Part shown: positions 1 to 6,843 of the stretch, piece by piece
Layout of the letters: each line of letters starts with the position of its first letter
Numbering within the stretch: the stretch's first letter is position 1
Origin: Vreelandella profundi
GTDB lineage: Bacteria; Pseudomonadota; Gammaproteobacteria; Pseudomonadales; Halomonadaceae
Length of the DNA stretch: 64,000 nucleotides
NCBI RefSeq assembly: GCF_019722725.1
Contig: NZ_CP077941.1
Coordinates: forward strand, 744,001-808,000
Direction of reading: 5' to 3'
Program-made: the position numbers and the translations under genes
The notes under the pieces: generated by a model
Databases searched by the model: none
What the model saw: only the letters and a program-made list of their open reading frames with translations
What the model was told of the DNA's origin: nothing

Positions 1-1
1 A

Positions 2-403
2 TACCAGTTGAGCGAGGCGGAATGCACGCAGCAGCTGGTTAAACTTGAGCGGCTTAAGCTGATTGATTTGTTGCCAGGTAACCGGATAAGGCGCCGGGTA
101 GCCGCAAATTTTCGCTGGCGCCCGGGTGGTCCGATCCAGTGCTTTTTCCAGCAATATCTAGCCAGCGAATTTTTTCGCTCCCGCTTTGATAGCGACAGCG
201 AAAAGTTAATGGTGCTGAACGGCTTATTGTCCCCCGCGGGCAATGAAGAGTGGCAGCAGACGATGCAGCGCCTCGCGAAAGAGTTTCATGCCCTGTGTGA
301 GCGGGAAAGTAGCCTGCCTATCCATAAGCGCTTTGGCACCACGTCTGTGCTGGCCGTTCGCCAGTGGCAATCGGTGTTGTTTAAAGAGTACGCACGCCGT
401 TAA
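2..403 (+). CDS. XRE/HTH-type transcriptional regulator, C-terminal fragment
   Basis: The reading frame is open to the left window edge, so the N-terminus, where a helix-turn-helix would lie, is missing. What remains is about 133 residues. The visible motif LLPGNRIRRRVAANFRWRPG followed by GPIQ and FF resembles the C-terminal half of a family of gammaproteobacterial XRE regulators of about 240 residues that I know only by general appearance. The role is unknown; the DNA-binding assignment is inference from family resemblance. It ends about 60 bp before the rlmA-like gene on the same strand, so they could be cotranscribed. Confidence 0.55.
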   Translation, partial: YQLSEAECTQQLVKLERLKLIDLLPGNRIRRRVAANFRWRPGGPIQCFFQQYLASEFFRSRFDSDSEKLMVLNGLLSPAGNEEWQQTMQRLAKEFHALCERESSLPIHKRFGTTSVLAVRQWQSVLFKEYARR

Positions 404-461
404 GCTTGTTCATTAACCAGCCCCTTTTAGATGATGATATTGCTATGAGCCTGACCGCTTT

Positions 462-1355
462 ATGACGACTGTCCCTTTTCAAGCCTTGGCATGCCCGCTG
501 GATGGTAAGCCGTTAACAATGGCGAACAACGCCTGGCGCTGCACTGCCGGGCACAGCTTTGATATCGCCAAGCAGGGCTATGTGAACCTGTTTCCGGTGC
601 AGCAAAAGCGCTCAAGCGACCCTGGCGATAGTAAAGCGATGGTGGCTGCTCGGCAGCGCTTTCTTGACGCTGGTTTCTATCGGCCAATTGCAGACGCGGT
701 GAGCGATGCCGTGTTGGGTCAGACGGAGCGGCAGCCGACACGCGATACGTCGTTTAGCTGTTTGGATGCAGGCTGTGGTGAAGGTTACTACCTGCGCCGG
801 TTGGCCGGTGCAGCGCAAGATGCGTTGCCGCTGGCGCTGATGGGGCTGGATATCTCTAAGTGGGCGGTGCTGGCCGCGGCAAAGCAAGATAGCCGACTGG
901 GGAGGCAACAAGAGCATAGCCAGGCGCCGCAAATCCAATGGGTGGTTGGCAGTAATGCGCACTTACCGGTGCAATCACAAACATTAGACAGCGTGCTGTG
1001 CATGTTTGGCTTTCCCGTCATGGATGAATTTGCACGCGTGCTGAAACCGGGCGGCATGCTGTTGCAGGTTGAGGCGGGGCCAAGCCATTTACGTGAGCTG
1101 CGGGAAGTGATCTATCCCACCTTAAAGCCCGAGCGTTCAGGTGAGGCAGAGGTGCCGGAAGGTTTTATACATCACCATACTGAGCGCCTTTGCTACTCGC
1201 TCACACTGGAAGGCGCTGAAGAAATTTCGGATCTGCTGGCGATGACGCCGCATCTTTATCGAGCTAGTGCGGAAGGCCGTACGCGCGCTGCGGCACTTGA
1301 AACGCTAGCGATCACGGTAGAGGTGCGTCTAGTGCAGTGGCTGCGAAGTGAGTAG
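462..1355 (+). CDS. rlmA: 23S rRNA (guanine-N1)-methyltransferase, RlmA family
   Basis: Predicted SAM-dependent enzyme that methylates N1 of a guanine in 23S rRNA (G745 in E. coli). It is 297 residues, slightly longer than E. coli RlmA. The N-terminal zinc-binding region reads CPLDG, then WRC and GHSFD, followed by the family signature KQGYVNL and KRSSDPGDS. The Rossmann fold shows DAGCGEGYY near residue 104 and a VLKPGG strand near residue 193. E. coli has CPLC where this protein has CPLD, so one of four expected zinc ligands is absent. No clear Shine-Dalgarno precedes the ATG; an upstream ATG at 445 runs into a stop overlapping this start. A strong hairpin follows the gene. Confidence 0.85.
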   Translation: MTTVPFQALACPLDGKPLTMANNAWRCTAGHSFDIAKQGYVNLFPVQQKRSSDPGDSKAMVAARQRFLDAGFYRPIADAVSDAVLGQTERQPTRDTSFSCLDAGCGEGYYLRRLAGAAQDALPLALMGLDISKWAVLAAAKQDSRLGRQQEHSQAPQIQWVVGSNAHLPVQSQTLDSVLCMFGFPVMDEFARVLKPGGMLLQVEAGPSHLRELREVIYPTLKPERSGEAEVPEGFIHHHTERLCYSLTLEGAEEISDLLAMTPHLYRASAEGRTRAAALETLAITVEVRLVQWLRSE

Positions 1356-1386
1356 GGCTCAGGCGTAATTGTTAACGAGCAGACGC

Positions 1387-1436
1387 AACAAGGCCCGCAT
1401 AAGCGGGCCTTGTTATTCGAACCTCGAAAGGTTCGA
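1387..1436. terminator. Paired hairpins between rlmA-like gene and cspA-like gene
   Basis: A perfect 12-bp stem (1387-1398 with 1403-1414, loop ATAA) is followed by a perfect 8-bp stem (1417-1424 with 1429-1436). The genes on either side converge here, so this most likely ends transcription from both directions. The T tracts are weak on both strands. Confidence 0.65.
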
Positions 1437-1484
1437 GCAAACTCAAAAGTCTATGTTTTAAAATATGTTTTAAAAAACGTAGGC

Positions 1485-1691
1485 TTAGGAGATTTGCTTG
1501 ATGTTTGAAGCCTGAAGGCCTTTCTTACCCTGGGTAACGTCAAAAGAAACGTTAGCGCCTTCTTGCAGGGTTTTGAAGCCGTCTGACTGAATTTCAGAGA
1601 AATGAGCGAACAGGTCATCGCCGCCGTCAGAAGGAGCAATAAAACCGAAGCCTTTAGTATCGTTGAACCACTTAACTGTGCCAGTAGACAT
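1485..1691 (-). CDS. Cold-shock protein, CspA family
   Basis: A 68-residue single cold-shock domain (OB fold) that binds single-stranded RNA or DNA and melts RNA secondary structure. The protein starts [13 protein letters not shown]1 is KGFGFI and RNP2 is DLFAHFS. The ATG at 1691 is chosen because the family begins there and AAGGAT lies just upstream; the frame stays open further upstream but that part is not family-like. The leader region contains a 15-bp direct repeat about 120-150 bp upstream. Which Csp paralogue this is, cold-induced or constitutive, cannot be told from sequence. Confidence 0.95.
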   Translation of the reverse strand: MSTGTVKWFNDTKGFGFIAPSDGGDDLFAHFSEIQSDGFKTLQEGANVSFDVTQGKKGLQASNIKQIS

Positions 1692-1793
1692 AGTAAAAAT
1701 CCTTTCGCGCAAAGCGCTTAATAAAGTTCCTGGTATCACCCAGATTAATAGCGGATAAAACAAGGAATACAATTACAGGCTTGCCGAAAGATT

Positions 1794-1844
1794 TCGTACA
1801 TATCAATCTCGTACACTTCTGAATCTTTTTCGTACACTTCTGAA
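1794..1844 (-). repeat. Direct repeats upstream of the cold-shock gene
   Basis: TCGTACACTTCTGAA occurs at 1809-1823 and again at 1830-1844, exactly 21 bp apart, and a partial copy (TCGTACA) sits at 1794-1800. Two-turn spacing in the upstream region of cspA suggests a protein-binding site or promoter element. The assignment is inferred; no known box was recognised. Confidence 0.45.
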
Positions 1845-1944
1845 ACCATGCTGCTTGCTAACCAACTGGCGACACAGTGTCATTAATATTCAGATGTGTC
1901 AACGCCTTTCTTGCCTTTTTGCCTCTGTAACTGGGCCAGATTCA

Positions 1945-2160
1945 TTACTGCCAACCCATTTTCCATACGCTTGCATCTTTTAAACGTTGCCAAGGCACAA
2001 TGACTTCGCGATGCGAGTGGATGGCTTCAATCACGACATCCACGACGTTGTCGTTTTCATCACGCAGCAGTTGGGTCACCAAGAAGTGTTTCTCTTTGTT
2101 GCTTGGCTGCACCGCTGTCCATTTGCTGTGGTGTAGCTTGCGGGGATTAATCGTGTGCAT
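1945..2160 (-). CDS. Small conserved protein, TIGR02450 / Trp-rich family
   Basis: A 71-residue protein starting MHTINPRKLHHSKWTAVQP and containing NKEKHFLVT and VPWQRLKD, the hallmarks of the short Trp-containing conserved family TIGR02450. The function of that family is not established. The start at 2160 is set by GAGGAG seven bases upstream; a longer in-frame extension lacks family similarity. It is a monocistronic-looking gene between cspA and a lipoprotein gene. Confidence 0.8.
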   Translation of the reverse strand: MHTINPRKLHHSKWTAVQPSNKEKHFLVTQLLRDENDNVVDVVIEAIHSHREVIVPWQRLKDASVWKMGWQ

Positions 2161-2213
2161 GAGTACTCCTCGGTGACGATTTTGCATGCTTGTCATCATG
2201 GCTGGCGGGACGT

Positions 2214-2702
2214 TTACTGCTGCACCCACTGCTCAATGTTCAGCTCTTTATTGAGGCTTCTGAGGGTGTTGGTCAGCTCACGGCCACGGTCAGAGTGACA
2301 GCCCGTATCGTGTTCAAGCACCGCTTCTTGGCCTTCGCCGTTAATCCAAGTCACGGTATATTGAGGCAGGTCCGTGGCTCGGAGTTCACAATCAAGCGTT
2401 TGTTGCGTGGCTCCCATGTCTGGCTGCCACGGCGCTAGGCGTTTTTGTAGTGCATTAAACATCGCAGAATCGCCCGCCTGCGTACGTTCACCTTCAATGG
2501 CCGTATGGCGCTCGCCCGTAAAGCGCGTGGTGCCATCTGCCTCAACCGCTACGCTATAAACGGGGCAGGTGCCGTAACAAGGACCTACCTGATAACGAAT
2601 TTCAGCCAATGCGTCTGGACTGCTCGCGGCCTGATGCTGTGCACAGCCGCTCATCAAAAACGCCAGTGCCGTTGCCGCTAAGCAGATGGTTGGGAAACGC
2701 AT
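2214..2702 (-). CDS. Putative lipoprotein with DUF6438-like domain
   Basis: A 162-residue protein with a type II signal peptide: MRFPTI, a hydrophobic stretch, then the lipobox LMSGC, so it is predicted to be lipid-anchored. The mature part contains GPCYGTCPVYSVAVEADG, the signature I associate with DUF6438 proteins of unknown function, and two further cysteines near the C-terminus. The ATG at 2702 is preferred over a TTG two codons earlier because AAGGAG lies seven bases before it. No biochemical role is known. Confidence 0.75.
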   Translation of the reverse strand: MRFPTICLAATALAFLMSGCAQHQAASSPDALAEIRYQVGPCYGTCPVYSVAVEADGTTRFTGERHTAIEGERTQAGDSAMFNALQKRLAPWQPDMGATQQTLDCELRATDLPQYTVTWINGEGQEAVLEHDTGCHSDRGRELTNTLRSLNKELNIEQWVQQ

Positions 2703-2882
2703 GTACAAACTCCTTTTCGTTATTAATATGGATCATGCCGCGTTAATTATACGTGCAGCCGTCAGTATTTTGCATTGTCGCCTACTCACCTTGTTGATAT
2801 TGCTGTGCCACACTAATAAAGAAAGTGGTGCGCAGGCTTAGTAAAGTAGGCCCACCAACGTATCCAAACTTTAGGGACTCAA

Positions 2883-4145
2883 ATGACACGCATATGGAAA
2901 GCCTATTTGAACGCGTCGTTGATTTTACGCGTCACCATCGCGCTGGTGTTGGGTGTGTTAGTCGGGCTTGTTGGCGGTGAGTCAGTGGCCGTTTGGCTGG
3001 CGCCGCTGGGGGATTTATTGCTGCGGCTACTTACCTTTCTGATTGTGCCCATCGTGCTGTTTACGCTAATGGTGGGGGTTAACCAGTCGCGTGAGGGCAG
3101 CGCAGGACGTATCGGCGGAAAGGTCTTTGGCTATTATCTGGCGTCTTCAGCGCTGGCTATCATGGTGGGCTTAACCGTTGCTACGCTGTTTAGCCCGGGT
3201 AGCGGTATGACGCTTAACGACGAAGCCAGCTTTTCGGTGCCTGAAAACCCAGGCGTTGTCGATGCGCTGCTTAACATCGTGCCGGATAATATTATCGGTG
3301 CTTTTGCCGAGCTTAATATGCTGGGCATTATTTTTACGGCACTGGTGTTTGGTATTGCGCTGCTAAAAATGCGCCAGTCACCGCGCCAGCACGCGATGGG
3401 CGAGCGGCTGTACGAAGTGATTGAAGCGCTAAACGATGTCACGCTAAAAGTGATGTCAGGCGTGCTGCACTATGTGCCCATCGGCGTCTTTGCGATTGTC
3501 GCCGAAACGGTGAGCCGTCAAGGCCTGGAAACGCTGCTATCGTTGGGCGATATGGTGGTTGTGCTGTATATCGCGCTGGGCATGCATGTGCTGCTTTATT
3601 GCGGCATCATGCGTTTGTTTGGTGTGAAACTACGCACCTTTTTCCGTGAGGCACGCACGCCCATGCTCACGGCGTTTGCCACTCAAAGTAGCTCTGGCAC
3701 GCTGCCGTTAACGGTCAACGCGGCCCGCCGCTTAGGAATTTCCAAGAGTATTTATGGCTTCAGCCTGCCGCTCGGGGCTACGTTGAATATGGATGGGGCG
3801 GCCATTCGTATCGCTATCTCGGCAGTCTTTGCCGCCAACGTGATTGGCGCGCCGTTGGATTTCATCAGCATGGTCCAGATTGTACTGATTGGCACGCTGG
3901 TCTCGGTGGGTACTGCCGGGGTGCCGGGCGCCGGTATCATTATGATTGCCACCGTGTTTGCCCAAGTCGGACTGCCGATTGAAACCGTTGCGTTGCTCGC
4001 CGCTATTGATGCACTGGTGGGAATGGGCGCCACGGCCTTGAACGTGACCGGCGATTTAGTCGGCACATCGGTGATCGCACGTAGCGAAGGCGAGCAGCTC
4101 AGTGAGACGCCTGTAGAAGAAGCGTCAGAGGTTGCAAAAGGGTAG
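2883..4145 (+). CDS. DAACS-family dicarboxylate/amino acid:cation symporter with altered substrate site
   Basis: A 420-residue inner-membrane symporter of the GltP/DctA (SLC1-like) fold. The HP1 tip is SSSGTLP (about 269-275), the NMDG motif is at 302-305, HP2 is GTAGVPGAG, and TM8 carries NVTGDLVGT. Against the archaeal homologue GltPh, two TM8 substrate contacts differ: the aspartate that binds the amino group is Gly380 and the arginine that binds the side-chain carboxylate is Ala383. The HP1 arginine is Gln268 and the NMDGT threonine is Ala306. Sodium-site features look largely kept. Probably not an aspartate/glutamate carrier; the substrate is unknown. A plausible monocistronic gene. Confidence 0.85.
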   Translation: MTRIWKAYLNASLILRVTIALVLGVLVGLVGGESVAVWLAPLGDLLLRLLTFLIVPIVLFTLMVGVNQSREGSAGRIGGKVFGYYLASSALAIMVGLTVATLFSPGSGMTLNDEASFSVPENPGVVDALLNIVPDNIIGAFAELNMLGIIFTALVFGIALLKMRQSPRQHAMGERLYEVIEALNDVTLKVMSGVLHYVPIGVFAIVAETVSRQGLETLLSLGDMVVVLYIALGMHVLLYCGIMRLFGVKLRTFFREARTPMLTAFATQSSSGTLPLTVNAARRLGISKSIYGFSLPLGATLNMDGAAIRIAISAVFAANVIGAPLDFISMVQIVLIGTLVSVGTAGVPGAGIIMIATVFAQVGLPIETVALLAAIDALVGMGATALNVTGDLVGTSVIARSEGEQLSETPVEEASEVAKG

Positions 4146-4234
4146 CGTAAAAACGCTTGTACTGTAGTCCCGTGACGAATGCATTCACGCCTGGCATAGG
4201 CGCCTCCATGGCCACGTTGATTAGGCATAAAAAA

Positions 4235-4260
4235 GCCGCCTAAGTGTGATCTTAGGCGGC
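4235..4260 (-). terminator. Rho-independent terminator for the Pmp3 gene
   Basis: A perfect 10-bp stem GCCGCCTAAG with a 6-base loop. On the minus strand it is followed directly by a T tract (A run at 4229-4234 on the plus strand). It also lies downstream of the symporter and may serve it. Confidence 0.8.
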
Positions 4261-4291
4261 GTTGCATTCATCAAGCAGTGAGAACTAAATG

Positions 4292-4465
4292 CTAGTGCTT
4301 TAATATCACATAAAACGCATGGATGATGCCGGGTATAAAACCAAATAGCGTTAAAATAATGTTCAGCCAGAAATGTCCTTTAAATCCGACTTCAAGAAAT
4401 ACGCCGAGTGGCGGAAATAGAACCGCAAAAATCATTTTGATTGGATCTGTTGCTGTAAGCGCCAT
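4292..4465 (-). CDS. Pmp3/YqaE-family small membrane protein
   Basis: A 57-residue protein read on the minus strand, beginning MALTATDPIKM. It has two hydrophobic segments separated by a short loop, with the family signature FPPLGVFLE near residues 17-25 and LNIILTLFGFIPGIIHA near the end. YqaE/Pmp3 peptides are two-helix membrane proteins linked in yeast and plants to cation and stress tolerance; the bacterial role is unclear. GGAGG lies six bases before the ATG, and a T-tailed terminator follows. Confidence 0.9.
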   Translation of the reverse strand: MALTATDPIKMIFAVLFPPLGVFLEVGFKGHFWLNIILTLFGFIPGIIHAFYVILKH

Positions 4466-4620
4466 GAAGCCTCCTTTGCTTTCAGGGGTGTAGCCTGTAC
4501 AAGTTTAAGCATTACCAAACAATTTATCTATGCCTCAATTAACTTCTAGAGACTAGCCAGGTCAGGAAATCGTTCAATCCTGCCATGCATTTTCACGTTG
4601 AGGTATCTGGGAGGGGCCCC

Positions 4621-6672
4621 GTGTTGAGAAGAGTAGCGACCACGTCTTTTTGTTTATTAAGCTGTCTGACGGCTAGCCAAAGCTGGGGCCAAAATATGCA
4701 AGCGACTTCCAGCGCGATGGATACGCTAGAGGTCACCGCGCCGCGCCTGGCGCGCGAGCTTTACGCAACGCCTGTCGCTGTTTCAACGCTTGACCGCGAC
4801 GCCATTGCCCAGGGGCAGCAGCGTACTCGGCTAGATGAGGCGTTAGTGCGCGTGCCGGGCGTGTTTGTGCAGAACCGCGATAACTTTGCCCAAGGCCAGC
4901 GAATCTCAATTCGAGGTTTTGGCGCACGCGCGCCGTTTGGCGTGCGCGGCATTACCGTGATGGTCGATGGCATTCCCTACACGCTGCCGGATGGTCAAGC
5001 ACAGCTTGATGCTATTGATTTAGACAGCGCTGAGCGTATTGAGGTCATCCGCGGGCCCTCTTCGGTGCTTTACGGCAACGCGGCTGGCGGAGTGATCGCG
5101 GTGACTACCGCCGACGGTCGCGATAACCCAGGAACGCGCCTGCGCGCGGAGGTGGGAAGCGACGGCTATCGAAAAACATCGCTGCAAACCGGCGGCTCCC
5201 AAGGTGACTGGTCGCATCATGTAAGCCTTTCGGCGCTCAATGTTGATGGCTACCGTGATCAGAGCTCGACTGAAAAGTATTTGCTGAATGCCAAGCTGCG
5301 CCGCGAGTTAGGCAGCGGAAGGGCGATAACGGCCATTATCAATTTGCTTGAAAACCCGCGCTCCGAAGATCCTGGTGCGCTAAATGCACGAGAAGTCGCG
5401 AACGGGCGTGATCAGGCCGCACCAAACTCCTTAGCATTAGATGCTCGGCAAAACGTTGATCAGCAGCTGCTTGGCTTGCAGTACGAAGATTTGTCCGCAG
5501 GCCCTGGCGAGCTCTACGTAAAGGGCTTTGTTGCGCAGCGCGATTTTGAGCAGCAGCTGCCGTTCGTGGGCAGTAGCCGGTTGGGCTATCAGCGTGATTA
5601 TCTGGGGGCGAGCGCTGAGTATCACCATGAGATTAACGTGGGCAGCCTGCCGCTAAGCTATATCACCGGTGTTGATGTGGCGCGTCAAAACGATGAGCGC
5701 TTTCGTAATGATGTAAACGCCCAGGGCGTGGTGGGCGAGCAGTTGGCGGAAGAGACCCAAACGGCGACCTCAGCCGGCGTATTTGCTCAGGGGGATTTGT
5801 CGCTGTCCGAGCAGGTGACGCTCTCGCTCGGTGCGCGCTTTGACCGAGTAGCATTAGACGTGGACGACCGCTATCAGGACGATGGCGATCAAAGCGGTGA
5901 GCAAACTTTCACCGAATGGAGTGGCTCGGCAGGGCTGAGCTACCGCTATCGCCCACAGCATCAGGCGTATGTGAATACCGGCACCGCCTTTGAGACGCCC
6001 ACCTTCTCTGAGTTTGCTAACCCATCGGGTGGCGGTTTCAACCCCTCAATATCGCCGCAAAAGGCTTGGAATCGTGAGGTAGGCCTGCGCGGTTACGTTG
6101 AGCCGCTGGCGATGGATTACGACTTGGCACTGTTTTCGGTGCGCGTGCGAGATGAGTTAGTGCCGTATGACGAAGGCGCTCGCACCTTCTACCAAAACGC
6201 GGGCGATACTGACCGTGATGGGATTGAGCTGGCGCTAGGTTGGCAGCTAGCCAGCCAGTGGCGATTGGACAGCGCCTTAACGTTGGCGCGCTACGAGTTT
6301 GATGACTTTGCAACGCCGACAGAGCGCTTTGATGGTAATCGTATTCCCGGTTTGCCCGAGCAAACATGGGTCAATCAGCTAAGCTGGCAAGGCCTTGATG
6401 AACGCTTTGCAACGCTTGAAACCCAGTATGTGGGCGATATGGTTGCAGACAACGCTAACGCAACCGAGGTCGATAGCTACTGGCTGGTCAATTTGCGCGT
6501 GGGGGACGGCTGGGCGCTGGGAAGCGACACTCGACTGAACGCTTACGTTGGCATACGTAATCTGCTTGATGAGGAGCATTACGCTAACGTGCGCTTGAAC
6601 GGCACCTTTGGACGCTTTTACGAGCCAGCCCCAGGACGCAGTGTATATGGCGGAGTGGAAGTAAGGTTCTAA
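4621..6672 (+). CDS. TonB-dependent outer-membrane receptor, PqqU (YncD)-like
   Basis: About 683 residues: signal peptide, plug domain (RVPGVFVQNRDNFAQGQRIS, SIRGFG, VDGIPYTLPDGQAQ, IEVIRGPSSVLYGNAAGGV) and a beta barrel ending in aromatic Phe. Resemblance to E. coli YncD/PqqU, the PQQ receptor, runs to the C-terminus: GNRIPGLP, YVGDMVADN, and GRFYEPAPGRS. I place the start at GTG 4621, which follows GGGAGG and gives a clean signal peptide; an in-frame ATG at 4585 has no ribosome site. It converges on a PQQ-dependent dehydrogenase gene, which supports PQQ uptake. A general TonB receptor for another ligand cannot be excluded. Confidence 0.8.
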   Translation: MLRRVATTSFCLLSCLTASQSWGQNMQATSSAMDTLEVTAPRLARELYATPVAVSTLDRDAIAQGQQRTRLDEALVRVPGVFVQNRDNFAQGQRISIRGFGARAPFGVRGITVMVDGIPYTLPDGQAQLDAIDLDSAERIEVIRGPSSVLYGNAAGGVIAVTTADGRDNPGTRLRAEVGSDGYRKTSLQTGGSQGDWSHHVSLSALNVDGYRDQSSTEKYLLNAKLRRELGSGRAITAIINLLENPRSEDPGALNAREVANGRDQAAPNSLALDARQNVDQQLLGLQYEDLSAGPGELYVKGFVAQRDFEQQLPFVGSSRLGYQRDYLGASAEYHHEINVGSLPLSYITGVDVARQNDERFRNDVNAQGVVGEQLAEETQTATSAGVFAQGDLSLSEQVTLSLGARFDRVALDVDDRYQDDGDQSGEQTFTEWSGSAGLSYRYRPQHQAYVNTGTAFETPTFSEFANPSGGGFNPSISPQKAWNREVGLRGYVEPLAMDYDLALFSVRVRDELVPYDEGARTFYQNAGDTDRDGIELALGWQLASQWRLDSALTLARYEFDDFATPTERFDGNRIPGLPEQTWVNQLSWQGLDERFATLETQYVGDMVADNANATEVDSYWLVNLRVGDGWALGSDTRLNAYVGIRNLLDEEHYANVRLNGTFGRFYEPAPGRSVYGGVEVRF

Positions 6673-6740
6673 CCCTGCAATTTAGGCATTAAGCGCTGCG
6701 CTGAGAATGGCCCGGGCACTTATTCTCATCACTTCCCATG

Positions 6741-6776
6741 AACATAACGGGCGGCCCTGAGGCCGCCCGTTATGTT
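6741..6776. terminator. Bidirectional hairpin between PqqU-like receptor and PQQ dehydrogenase genes
   Basis: A perfect 16-bp stem (6741-6756 with 6761-6776, loop CTGA), flanked by T-rich sequence on the plus side. A second stem (6818-6829 with 6838-6849) overlaps the stop codon of the dehydrogenase gene and is followed on the minus strand by a T run. Confidence 0.75.
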
Positions 6777-6843
6777 TGTCGTTGCCAATGCAAGTCGCTA
6801 AAAAATAGCGTAGCTGAGAATAGCAAACGGTTTGCTTCGTTTG

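Noticed and set aside
460..962. Long minus-strand reading frames inside the rlmA-like gene
   Set aside because: They lie wholly opposite a gene with clear family motifs and encode Arg/Gln/Pro-rich sequence without family features.
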